NCBI GenBank assembly: GCA_013399895.1
Contig: VXBA01002618.1
Span: 1,258,307-1,322,306, forward strand
From: Serilophus lunatus
Taxonomy: Eukaryota; Chordata; Aves; Passeriformes; Eurylaimidae
Length of the DNA: 64,000 bases
Direction: 5' to 3'
This document shows positions 36,671-47,330 of this stretch, one piece after another; position 1 is the first letter of the stretch, and each line of letters opens with the position of its first letter. The notes below the pieces were generated by a model, which worked only from the letters and a program-made list of their open reading frames with translations, had not been told where the DNA came from and did no database searches. Position numbers and translations under genes: made by a program.

Positions 36671-38942
36671 TAGAGAAATGATGTAAATAAAAGCAAGGGC
36701 AAGCGTTGAAAGCAGTGATGATTGCTCCATGATCACAGAAATCATCAGAGGTACGGAGCTGTGCTGGTGCAAAACAACTCACGCTGGACATGAGCCTTCT
36801 TTGGCAAGAGAGGCTGCACAGGCTCCAAGGTTCATCCATTTCATCAGCACTCTTGATGAATCCAGAAGACTGGATAAGGACTTTTTAACTGGTGTCCTTT
36901 ACCCTTTATGTCATCATAAGTCATCCTGGATGAGGTACTTGGGCACACACAATCTCAGTCCTTATAACCGTATAGGAGTGAGAGAATTTTGAGACAATGG
37001 GTGTAGATGAGGTAAACTGGTTTCTTCAAAAAAAAGTTGAGTTTTGCTGCTTTGACTGCTCTATAGGAACCCTCCTGAGGTATCTGAGCCTGTTACAGTC
37101 TTTGCTATAGCTGCCTTTATGAACCACATTGTTATTCTGGTCCTAGAGGAACCTGGTCATTTGCTGGGATTTATAAAAGGAATCTGAAGCAGAGCTGACA
37201 ATTCTGACACAGCGCTAGCCAGAAGGTTTTCCTCTTCTAAAATGCTGTAAAATATTTTGGCATTGGATGAAGGTGAGATGAGAAATGCTGAGATTATTAA
37301 CCAACTATAAGGAAAGTTATGTGGTGAAGTTAACTAATTTCAAACCCAAGCTAATCCTGTATTACTGCCGGTTGTGGAATGGCCTTGTCAAGGTGTTATG
37401 CTAGCTTAATTCTTGTCTTGTGACACACCACTTCAAGTTTTTGACACTTTGTATAGACCAGAAGTAAATAAAAGCTTTAGAGATAAAGTGTATATAATAA
37501 AGATTTATTTTTAAAAAAATTATTTTATACAAATGCAGACTGAACATCACGAAAGGGACTGTACTGATTATAGTACTGAAGTTTCATGAAATGTAATTAT
37601 AGTTCCAAAGGTATTTTGTGTGGAAGGAAAAAGCTTACTGTATACTATTAAAGTGTTTTATGTCCAGAGATGACTGACACAATGCATTATGTGGCTAGAA
37701 TAAGCATAATTGTGCAGGAAGAAATAATTGAAAATAGTCCTTTAGATGTCAAAATAAAGCTGTACATCATGTGAGACTGTCAGTAGTTATTACATATGTT
37801 TGGTTGTAAAGGCAGGCTTCCCTGAGGGCTCATAGTTGATGCTTCAAATAAAAATACCATTATTTAGGGTTTCTGTTTCAGTATGTCCATGTGGGCACTG
37901 TTGGACCACTTGAGTTTCAAGTGGACACACATTTTGCCATTAACCTTCTGCATTAACTGGACTCTGAATCATGAAGATCTGGGAAACCCCCCTGAGTCCC
38001 CTGTCTTCTGATGTTGGGTTGTTCCAAGCGCCTCAGCAGAGTGGGAGAATGGGAAAGGCATGCTTGTGCCTAAGTGGCATGTGCACATATGTGTTGGCTG
38101 CAACCCCAGCAGAACTGGTGTGCACAGCCTCCTTTCCCTGCAAGGATCATGTGTGCTGCTCTGCAGGATGGGAATAGTACTCTTCAAACTCAAGAAGTAA
38201 GAGCTCTGGCTGTAGACTTACTCTCACCTTGGGACAAAGGGGCAGAGTTGTGTCTTCAGCAAACATTTTTAATTAATATTGTCTCTCAACAAAAAAGAAA
38301 TCCATAAATGTATGACTGTCTTGATGTTTTTGAAAGCTGGGAGTCTTTGAATGAGTGTATTCATGTTTTTTGCTTACGGGTTATGTTCATTACTTCAGTA
38401 AGCTTGTTGTAAATTAGCAAAATTTATTTTATTTATGAATAGCAACAGCAGTGTACCACACAGGAACACCTTGAGAGTTAATTAACATTGGGTAACCAAT
38501 TTGATATTCCTTGGATAAAAGCTCTGTACAAGCTGATTAGCTGTTCTGGAGAGGTTATCGTACCTTTGTTCACACGCAGAAGTAACTTACATCACAAGAA
38601 AGCCCAGTAGAGCTCATTGAACTCCCTTCAGCAGTGACATACACTAAACACGAACCTGCCGTCCCCTCTCCTATGTTACCAGATTTATTCATATTTAGCA
38701 CATGGCAGTGAAGAAAAAACATACTAATTTTGCTTGTAAATGTGTGACCATAGACTTAAAACATAAAATACTATAAAGTTTATTGAAACTATAATCCATA
38801 TCTATACATGAATGCTGCTGTGAAAAGTGTGTTCCACTTTAAACTGGACTACGTAAGAGGCATATTGCTGGCTGTATAATAGATAGTTTTGCAGCCATAA
38901 TAATAATTATTCTCTCAGTGAGGATCATGGCTGGACAGGCTA

Positions 38943-38992
38943 GAGAAGGAGAAGGAGGAGGAGGAGGAGAAGGAGGAGGAGAAGGAGGAGTT
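38943..38992. repeat. GGA/GAA purine microsatellite
   Basis: About 50 bp of nearly pure purine triplets, mixing GGA and GAA units. Polypurine mirror-like tracts of this type can form triplex DNA. Likely polymorphic in length. Confidence 0.85.
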
Positions 38993-38999
38993 GGAGGCT

Positions 39000-40145
39000 A
39001 GCAGTCAAAGAGAGCACAGTTTGCTGGAAATGGTTTTTAAGAACTGGTTCATCATCTACTGGTGATTTTGATAGCTTTTTCTGCTGAGTGAGCAGAGTGT
39101 CTTTATCTGTATGTTTACTTATATAAATGCAAACATGAGATGCAGTCTGTAAAGTCTGTGGTTTACATCATAGTTATACAATAAAAGAAAAAGGAGGCAT
39201 ATCCATGTTTATCTCAATGATCAGAAGTGATGATAGGATCTTTGAGAATATCTGGATGAAGTGAATAATAATGGACCCATAAGCTCTAGAAATGATTGAA
39301 TCAGGTCAGGAAGTATGTGAAGTATGTTTAACAACATGAAGGGCACCCAAAGAGCGAGACTGGTAATGGTGAGAGCCAGAGAATGAAAATCCTGTGAAAG
39401 AAAGCAGTTTGGCTCCACACACACTACCCAACTATGATCTTACTGGAATAAATTTTCATGCATTTATTTTGATTGAAGTGGACAGAATTATGAATACAGC
39501 AGGAATTAAAATCACATGTGATCTAGGGAAAGCTGTCCTAAAAACTTATAATTCCTAATCCTAAGGGAAAGAAGATAAAGAATCAGATCACCAATCAGAT
39601 CACTTTGCAGATGGGGAGAAAAGAGGATATGTAACAAGGAACTTGTGGCTGCATTAGACTTCCTAAAGATCCAAAAGTCAAAGAAAAATAGAAAATTTCA
39701 CACCAAATATTTCTGATGATAAATATTGCAATTATTATGGTAAAAATGAAAGAACAGCATGAAATACAGTGCAAATAGCAAGGAATGTAAGAAAAAAAAT
39801 CCGTAGATCTATAAGACCAACAATCTGACAGGGACTTCAACCATTGTGGAAGAAGGGCTTAAAACTGTAATGAATGTGGTTAAAACAACATATAGATGGT
39901 TTAAAATCACAAAATGGAATTTAATAAAGCCTAATCTGAAGACTGTGTTTGAGGAAACAAAAATCCAGTACGGCATGAGGGAAAGTAGTAATTCCACAGT
40001 GCTGTCCAAAAACATCTGGTGGTGGTGCCAGATCATAGACCGAAGTTGGATCAGTAATGTAATGTTGGCTTAGAAACTACTTATGTCTCTCCTGAATGCA
40101 TTAAGAGCCACATCCTAGGTAAAACGTGATGTTAACTAATTTGTT
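39000..40145. other. noncoding stretch, possibly very old repeat
   Basis: AT-rich sequence directly upstream of an old CR1 3' portion. Parts of 39820-40070 might be a further diverged section of the same element, but I could not align them to CR1 with confidence. No gene recognised. Confidence 0.4.
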
Positions 40146-40149
40146 TTAC

Positions 40150-40615
40150 CTCAGATTTACAAAATCTGTGTTGGAGTACTGTTTCGGATGTCACATTTTA
40201 AGAAAATGCAGAATAACTTAAAAGAGGCTCAACAGGGAGAAATGTGACATATAAGAAAAAGCTGGAGGGATTATTTTGTCTAGACAGAGGAAGGAAAAGT
40301 GAACAGGACTGGAGTTCCCAACCATACTGAAGATTTAAGGAGGCTGGTGATCAATGGTTCTCCATGTCCATGGAGAGAAGGATGAGAAGTAATCAGCTTA
40401 ATTTGTAGCAAGGGAGATTTAGGTTAGATATTAGGACTAACTTTCTAAATATAAAGATATTTAAGCAGCAGAACAGATTGCCTTGGGAGTCTGTGCAGTT
40501 CCAGGCACTGTTAGTTTTTAAGAAAGATCCAGACTGCCAGAGGTGGTCTGAGGCTGACTGGGCTTGGCTAAAAGCTGAAGGTGATGGCCCCTTAAAATTC
40601 ACCCCTCTTCCATAG
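40150..40615 (+). mobile_element. old CR1 LINE 3' portion
   Basis: Matches the ancient CR1 type shared by birds, turtles and crocodilians: TTGGAGTACTGTTTCGGATG near 40171, GATTTAGGTTAGATATTAGG at about 40417-40436, a GCAGAACAGATTGCCTTGGG block at about 40468-40487, and a CTGGCACT..TAGTTTTTAAGAA-like block after it. Many substitutions and indels. No intact 3' microsatellite is recognisable. Confidence 0.75.
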
Positions 40616-41370
40616 TACTGTCATAAACATTATGTAGATAATGTAACATATAATAAGTACAACTCTTTCATAAAAGTTGATGGGTTTATATGTTGTTAGT
40701 CACCATGTTCAGAAGAGCCTGTGAAAACCTTACAGCTGGGGCCTTCACAGGAAGGAGAAAGACTCATGCAGCAATCCTGGGAGTTTCAGGGACTTGGGAG
40801 GTACCTCAGAAGTCTGCATCTAAACAGCTGTCTGCAAAATTCATTTTCACCAAGTTGAGTCTTTTCATATTACCTTTTCAGAAATTAAAGTGTAGTGAAG
40901 CATGCATGCTTCATCCATGGGACTTTCTACCTCCATTACTGCTCCATATACTGTGCATATGCTGTGTGTCCCAGTAGAAGTAACTAGAAAGTATCATGCA
41001 CCATTGCTGGGTAATACCTTTTATTTTCCTTCAAGTAATTGCACACTATCTGTAAAACAAGGCAAAGATAACCAAAATAAATAAAAAAAGCCCTGCAGTC
41101 TTAATTGAGGGTTTGATTCTGAAATCTACTGTTTGGAAGCCAACTGTGGAGTCAAGACTTTTTTTAGGTGCACGAAAGGAAACGAGTATGCAATTGAAAT
41201 AGTTTCTTCCTAGATGAGATAGGGAAAGGAATCTGAAAGGATGAAAAAAATATGATTATATCTCCAACTCAGTAAATACTTAATCAAAGATGATTTAGCT
41301 GTACTAAGATTAAAAGCAGCTATATTTGGATTAAAAGCAATTTTCTTTATGGTAGTTTTAAGAAAGTTTG

Positions 41371-42005
41371 TCACAAAATCATAGTCATGGAATGATACAG
41401 CCTTTTCTCACAGCAAGTCCACGGCAAATCCAGCCAGTCAAGTTGTAAATATCTCTTACAGATTCCACAAGCACTCTGTGCAGCCTGCACTGATAATTGA
41501 CCACCTTCATGATTGAAATATTTTAGTTACGTCTAATTGGAATTCCCTGTGTTTCATCTCTTGACTGTTAACCTCTAGACCTTTTGCTTTCAGCCTCAGC
41601 CTCTAAGAAGTGTCTGCCTCTGGCTTCTCCTCATCCTCCTATTAGATATTTTGAAGGCAATGACAAGAACCCCTGTGAGCCTTCTCTTCTCCAGTCAGAA
41701 TGAACTCAATTCCCAATTCAGGGCAAGAGCTCCAACCCTTCGGTGGACTTGCTCCAGTTTATTATTTCTTGTACAAATCTGGTCATAATACTCCAGATAT
41801 GATCTCATGAGTGCTGATTGGAGGGGAAGGATCACCCTTTCTAGTCTGACCTTTTCTGCTGCAACAACCCATTGCTGACTTGTAGTGTTGTCCACCAGGA
41901 CCTCCAAGTACTTTTCTGCAAAACTACTTTCCAGCCAGTCCTCACCAAGCCTGTGCTGTTATGTGGGATTGTTGTGTCCCAGGTGCAATTTTAAAGGCAG
42001 ATGCT
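41371..42005 (-). mobile_element. CR1 LINE fragment, reverse orientation
   Basis: The minus strand reads toward the 3' end at the left. Recognisable blocks on the plus strand: GCCTGCACTGATAATTGACC (about 41484), TAATTGGAATTCCCTGTGTT (about 41534), GAGCCTTCTCTTCTCCAGTC (about 41677), GGACTTGCTCCAGTTTATTA (about 41744) and GTTGTCCACCAGGACCTCCA (about 41887). The minus-strand frame at 41695-41907 keeps an LEVLVDN start and an ILPL.SAL.R.YLEY stretch, the CR1 ORF2 C-terminal signature. Diverged and inactive. Confidence 0.85.
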
Positions 42006-42731
42006 AGATTTCAAGTGCCATATCAAGGAGCTCTGAGGCTGTGTTTACACTAGTAAAAATAAAATTAACCTTGCCAGAGGCTTAAATGTTTAAACCTTGT
42101 TCTGCACACTCCTAAATTATTGTTATACCCACTGGCAAGGTTCTGGCCTTGTGTATTAGCATAATAAGACTTAGGCGTGATCTGATGGTGTTTGACATGG
42201 ATCAGCATCCATTCCCAGTGTCCAGTTTGTATCAGAGATTACAGAATTGAGTTGTATGCATCTGACCGATCTCATATGGTGGCCTCAGTAGACACTCTGC
42301 TCCTTGGTTCATATTGTTTATCATATTAAATACACCCTGAGAGTCCATTCTAGTTTTTGGAGAAGGCTCCTTCACCTGCCAGTGGATGAACTGTGTGCCT
42401 AATGAGATTAGTGCACAGTCTGGTAGGGTTTGGGTTTCCCTGTTTGAATAGTTATATGACTTCTATTCTGGTATTTTGATTCAGCTCTACCTGAATGTTA
42501 ATGGTCACTTCGTAAATGAACACTCCTAAATGCATCATATTTGGAACATATCTAAAGACACAAGTGAATATCTTCATGGCATTCTGAGGTTTAATTGTGG
42601 GAAAAAATGTGTGCATAGTGTCCAAGTGAGTAAATATGAGTCACTAGGGATTTTGGGGTTTCATGCTTAGTAACTGCTGAGTGAAAATGGAAGCAAAGCT
42701 CAAAGAAACAGTACAGAAATGGTTAACTCTG

Positions 42732-43259
42732 TGTCCTGGGTTGAAGTATATTCTATTACCACCTCCATGAGCTGTTGAAACCAGGTGAAGCAGTGTTCCT
42801 TGCCATTTCCCTCTGTATTATCTTCTGTTATTGGGCCATCAATGCCTCGCCCATGACTCAGAGATAACTCCCTCCTGGACTATCTGCTGTTAATGGGCCC
42901 ATCAGGCCCTATCACACGACTCACCATCCCATTGTGAGATGCTTCGCCCAGAGGGAGGAGACAACTATTCCATCCTGGATATAAGCTGAGACTCTGAACG
43001 CCACAGGAGCGCTTACCTACTGGACTCCCAGAGGACAAGAGCTACCATTGGACTTTCTCACCCTTTTCTTTCTACAGGATCACCGCTTCAACGGAACCGC
43101 TTTGCTTGGACTGCTATTACCATAGAGTGTCAGGGTGTATTCTGACTTTGTCAGTGTTCTTGTACTACAGCATTTATTTATTTCTTTTAATTTTCTTCTT
43201 TCTATTAAATTATAATTCTGACTTGCGATCTCCCACTGGTTTGATTTCAAACTAGTACA
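42732..43259 (+). mobile_element. solo LTR of an endogenous retrovirus, 528 bp
   Basis: It begins TGTCCTGGGTTG and ends ACTAGTACA, the expected TG...CA termini, and is flanked by a perfect 5-bp target-site duplication CTCTG (42727-42731 and 43260-43264). A TATA-like TATAAG lies at 42980-42985 and an ATTAAA polyadenylation-type signal at 43204-43209, which fits a U3-R-U5 order on the plus strand. The 5-bp duplication and the start are typical of avian ERVL-like families. There is no internal viral sequence, so it is a recombined solo LTR. The intact duplication suggests moderate age. Confidence 0.85.
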
Positions 43260-43439
43260 CTCTGTTTAGGGGCATTTAGGATAGTTCTAGCCATTGTTTT
43301 TGCCCAGTCTAGATAAATTTAGTTGCAAAATGGCAAGGAGCAGAAGTTGCTGCCTTTTGTGCTCTTCATCTGCTAAGGCTTAATAGCTGAAGAAAGGAGA
43401 AAAAACCCCCATGCTTTTTCTGGCTCTGTGCTTCACAGA
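43260..43439. other. short unique spacer between two solo LTRs
   Basis: About 170 bp of unremarkable sequence between the two target-site duplications. Nothing else recognised. Confidence 0.5.
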
Positions 43440-44939
43440 TGTGGTGGTTTGAACTACTATATTCACTAGAGGGGCACACACAATGATGGAAGGCTGAACA
43501 GATGCAACAGCAGGTAATGGTTTATTTGCCTAGGGCTCAACCAGGGAAAACAAAACAACCTTAAGGGAGCCCAGACAAAAATACACAGATAGAAAAACCC
43601 GACAATGCCACTCAAAGAAAATAAAAAAAAACAAAACAAACTGCTCCTCAAGCCAGCTAGCTGGCTGGAAAAGCAGTGGAACGAAAAGGGAAGCTGCCTC
43701 TCTGGTGGAACACTCCCGGCTCTCGAAGTCTCTGCAAAATACAAAATGGTGAAAAACGCCCACCTCCCAGGGACACGCAAGGGAAATCTAGCACTTGCGA
43801 TTAGGCTGGATTCCGATGGCCCCGTGCTGCTGCGTGTCCCAATGCAGGTGATTGGAAGCCAGACACGTGGTCCGAGAGCTGGGAGAGGGGGAGCCACAAT
43901 CCTCTCAGCTCAACAGACAGCCGAGAAAAGGGGCAGGACTTCCATGTCCACGGCTTTTATGCCCTCAAAGTCCTGCGGGAATTGGTGTCTTCTTCCTGGC
44001 CAAGCCATCTCCTGATTGGCTGGTGGTGCTTGGGCTCCGCCTTTCTTTGGGATCTGGCACTCTGAGCAAAATGGCGGTTCGCACTGAAAACCGCGTGCTC
44101 GGGACTTGGAGGCGCCATCTTTACTGGCCGCGGGTCACCCACGGCACCCTCGGAGTGGCTGCTGCCTCCAGGTGGCCACTGCCAGCAGGGCGCCAATGTA
44201 CGGCCCCCGCTGCTGTCCCAGGGACCCTGTAGGGGGAAACTCTGGGGCAGTGGGGCCATCCATGACTGTCTGGAGCAGCCACCGCGCCCATGCTGCCGAC
44301 CGTGTCTGCTGGGGTGCTCCCTGGGGCTAGTGCCCCAGGCTGGGACTGTGAGACTCCCCCACTGGGCTCCTTCATGGTGGCGCAGGGCCAGCAGCACCCA
44401 CTGTCACCCACGCTGGTGGGGACGGGATCAGCTGCTGCCGGGGGGGGAGGTGCGGCACCTCTGTGTGGCGCTGCGCCGGCTCCACACCATGCCACCCACC
44501 GCTGCGCCAGCCGGCTGCACAAGAGGGGTCCGCTCTGCTTGCGCTGCCGCTGCACTGGCCGCATCCCTGATGCAGGCTGCCGGAGCTGCCATGAGCCAAG
44601 GGAGACGCACCAGACAGGACCAGGCACTGCTCCCTGCCCGCACGACGCTGAGTTCTCAGTCCCCCGCCACAACTGTGGTGAGTGAGGATGGGGGAGGGCC
44701 CTGTATCGCTCCACCGCAGCTGCTCTCCCAACCCCTGTCCTGGGGCATGGAGAACAGAGGTGAGGAAGAAGCTCCGAAGATCTCCCACACCTCGGCTGTC
44801 TTTAAGGATTCTGAAAAAACACATATTTAAAACAGGGAACAAACGAGCAGTCCGAAACACCCTTCTCTCCCCTCTCCTCCAAGAACCCCCCGAGACCCAA
44901 AACCCCCAAGACCACCCCCCTCCCCTCAAACCCATAACA
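43440..44939 (-). mobile_element. large solo LTR, 1.5 kb, reverse orientation
   Basis: On the plus strand it runs from TGTGGTGG to CCCATAACA and is flanked by a perfect 5-bp duplication ACAGA (43435-43439 and 44940-44944). Read on the minus strand it has an ordered retroviral promoter: inverted CCAAT box (plus-strand ATTGG, 44015-44019), TATA-type ATAAAA (43955-43960) and an AATAAA poly(A) signal (43521-43526). The roughly 0.9-kb U3 (about 44020-44939) is very GC-rich. It contains YY1-like motifs in both directions (AAAATGGCGG at 44068-44077 and the complement of AAGATGGCGCC near 44111-44121). Many fortuitous open frames overlap it. No viral genes are present. Confidence 0.8.
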
Positions 44940-44944
44940 ACAGA

Positions 44945-45689
44945 GAAGTCATCCTTCTGCTTTGGGTTGGTGGGTCATTGGACAGCTGAGGCTGCTACAA
45001 TTTAGACATTTTCGTCCTTGTAGGCTGGACACAGTGACCCTGGTTGTGTTCAGTGTGGTAGGTATGGAGCATATCTGGGGTTGTTGGTTTGTTCTTTTTC
45101 GTCCTTGTTAAGCCGAGTGATTGGAAAGGAAATATAGATATTCTTGTCTGGAGTCTATTCCCCTGCTGAGGCATCCACATGAAAGAGTCAGGATACTTTA
45201 TGTAAGGTTTTTAATTTTGCCTTATAAGCTTTACTGCAAGTTATTTATTTTCATAAATATTAGGCACATACATTATGCAATATGGATGTTCAGTAATTAC
45301 TGAGAGAGGAACAGAATTAATTAATCCTCTGGATCCCTTTTTGGCTTTCATCCAGTCAATAGAGTGGTCCTTGTAGGAGACAAGCAATAGGATCCTTATG
45401 TGGCACCTCACAGTGTTTCAGGATTAGTCTCTCTGCTGTAGATGGATGTTTCCATACAGTCCACTCACAGCGCCCCAGTGACATCTAGAAGGACTTTCTT
45501 CTGATCAGTTCTGACCACTGGAAATGGCAGGAGGGACCTGCAGCTGGAACTAGAACATCACGTTAGAAGTTCCTTGCCCATCCAGTCACTGGAGTTCTTG
45601 CCAGTGTGCATCCCCAAGCAGCCTTGTTAGCCTTCCTCTTGGAGCATGCTTTCCATCCTTCCTGCTGTTATGTTTTCAGTGGATAGTAT
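44945..45689. other. noncoding spacer
   Basis: Mostly unique sequence between two transposons. A 13-bp direct repeat TTTTCGTCCTTGT occurs at 45009-45021 and 45096-45108, flanking 74 bp. No gene recognised. Confidence 0.5.
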
Positions 45690-47030
45690 CATATATCATA
45701 GAATCATATAATCACAGAATGGTTTAAGTTGAAAGAACTGCAAAGATCATCTAGTTGCAACTGCCTGTGATGGGCAGGGACATGTCTACTAGATCAGGTT
45801 GCTCAAGGCCTCATCCACTGTGGCCTTGAACACCTCCAGGTATGGGGCATCCACCACTTCTCTGGGCAACCTGTACCAGTGTCTGACCATCTGTGAGATC
45901 CTGAGTTAAAATTTCACTGAATTATTTGAGTTGGAACAAATCAGCTAGAGTGTGTGCATTGGGAGAAGGGCCAAGCCTGCAGCCACATGGCCAGGCCTGC
46001 TGCTATGGAAGGCACATCGCTGCCAGATGCCATATGAGAAAGGCTGTCAATCAAAAGGACTGCCTGGTAGCTCAGCCACACCGCATTCCCTGGAGCCTTG
46101 GATTGGCTGCACCACCCCTGACTCTGACCTGGACAGCACTGAGTGTTCAGAACATGACCTGAACATCCCACCTGGGAGGGGTGGCCATTGTGGCCAAACC
46201 ACTTAAATAGAACAGCAGATGGTCTCCATCTTTACCTCTCTCTCAGGACCTATCACTGCCATGTGAAGCTGTGGACCTGCAGGAAGCTGCAGGATTCTTC
46301 ACTGGTAGCTATCTAATTTTCTTATTCTAATCTCCTTTTCATTTTTTTCTTTACTCTTTTAATCTCTTTCTTTTCTCTTCCTTAATCTCTTTTGGATAAC
46401 TTAAAACTGATGGGTTACTGATTGCTTTGTGCTGGGTACATTTGGTAGAATGCTACTGCCTCATTTGTATGTTACCTTGGAAATGTTTTGCCAAAATATT
46501 TATATTCTCATTAAGTCTCTTGGGAAAGTGTATTAATATTTTTTCTTTACATGACTTCGAGATAACAGTAAACTAAAGACTGTGCAAAGGTTCAGTTGAG
46601 TGAAATCCTTTGAGGCTTAAATGTATTTTTTAAAGTAATACTCCCAGTTAAGCTAGTGGCTTTGGGACCGGGGTGTTACACCATTCTCACAGCAAAGAAT
46701 TCTTCGTACCAACTAATCTAAACATATTCTTGTTCAGTTTAAAGCTATTCCACTTGTCATATAACTACCTTGTAAACAGTCACTCTCCAGCTAACTCTTG
46801 TAGCCCCTTCAGGTACTGGAAGGTCTAGAAGGTGTCCCCAGAGCCTTCTCTTCTCCAGGCTGACCAAGCCCAGCTCTCTTAGCCTGTCTCCATAGAAGAG
46901 GTGTGCCATCTCCCTGATCATATTTATGGCCCTCCTCAGGACTCATTTAATAGGTCCATGTCCTTCTTATATTGGTGACCCCAGAGCTAGCCACAGTATC
47001 AGAGTGCCGCATTTGGAGGGTTATGTAATA
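45690..47030 (-). mobile_element. CR1 LINE 3' portion, split by an LTR insertion
   Basis: Reverse-oriented CR1 whose 3' tail (plus-strand ATCATAGAATCATATAATCA) is at 45697. The left part, 45690-45891, includes GGTTGCTCAAGGCC and TGGCCTTGAACACCTCCAGG. The match resumes at 46681 with CCATTCTCACAGCAAAGAAT and continues through GAGCCTTCTCTTCTCCAGGC (about 46841) and AGGTCCATGTCCTTCTTATA (about 46951) to about 47030. The two parts join perfectly in consensus order once 45892-46680 is removed. Inactive 5'-truncated copy. Confidence 0.9.
45892..46680 (+). mobile_element. solo LTR nested in CR1, 789 bp
   Basis: Starts TGTGAGATCC and ends GGTGTTACA (TG...CA termini). It interrupts a CR1 with flanks CCATC (45887-45891) and CCATT (46681-46685), a 5-bp target-site duplication with one mismatch. 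A TATA-like TTAAATAG lies at 46203-46210, followed by a pyrimidine-rich region. No internal viral sequence was seen, so it is a solo LTR. It must be younger than the CR1 it interrupts. Family assignment (ERVL-like) rests on the 5-bp duplication and termini only. Confidence 0.8.
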
Positions 47031-47129
47031 TGGTAACAAGCAGGATTAAGTTCTGAACCTAAGCAAGCAGATGCCTACAAAACAGAGCAGACTAGGTGTG
47101 GACTGGTTGCTTTTTGTACAACAGTTGAT

Positions 47130-47330
47130 GTGTCCTGATGGACAAGTTGAACAAGAGCCAGCAAGATGCCCTTGCAGTGAAGGAGTCTGCAGAACCACAT
47201 CCTGGATTGCATTAATGAAAATATAGGCAGAAAGTTGAGGACCATCATTCTTTTCCTCTATTTGGAATTTATGAGTGGTGCCTGAAGCATTGTGTCTGAT
47301 TTTGGGCTCCCCAGTAACCTAAAATATACC
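47130..47330 (+). mobile_element. old CR1 fragment, head-to-head with the previous one
   Basis: GATGGACAAGTTGAACAAGA, GCCAGCAAGATGCCCTTGCA, CATCCTGGATTGCATTA and GTCTGATTTTGGGCTCCCCAG follow the end of CR1 ORF2 (VD.KLN.SQQCALA through CVQFWAPQ). It points away from the reverse CR1 ending at 47030, which makes a head-to-head pair about 100 bp apart. Strongly diverged. Confidence 0.7.

Larger units (their letters stand above)
24456..38940. other. long noncoding stretch, no gene recognised
   Basis: About 14.5 kb of AT-rich, apparently unique DNA without a recognisable exon, RNA gene or transposon. Minor structures noted: a palindrome at 28762-28785 and an 18-bp tandem duplication at 36635-36670. 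Most open frames are below 100 codons and lack motifs. It could be intronic or intergenic. Confidence 0.5.

Noticed and set aside
39820..40140. Possible extension of the old CR1 upstream of 40150.
   Set aside because: A few words look CR1-like, but collinear matches could not be established.
43466..44935. Several open frames of 126-197 codons on both strands.
   Set aside because: They all lie within the GC-rich 1.5-kb LTR bounded by a perfect target-site duplication, overlap each other on both strands and show no protein motif. They are by-products of composition.
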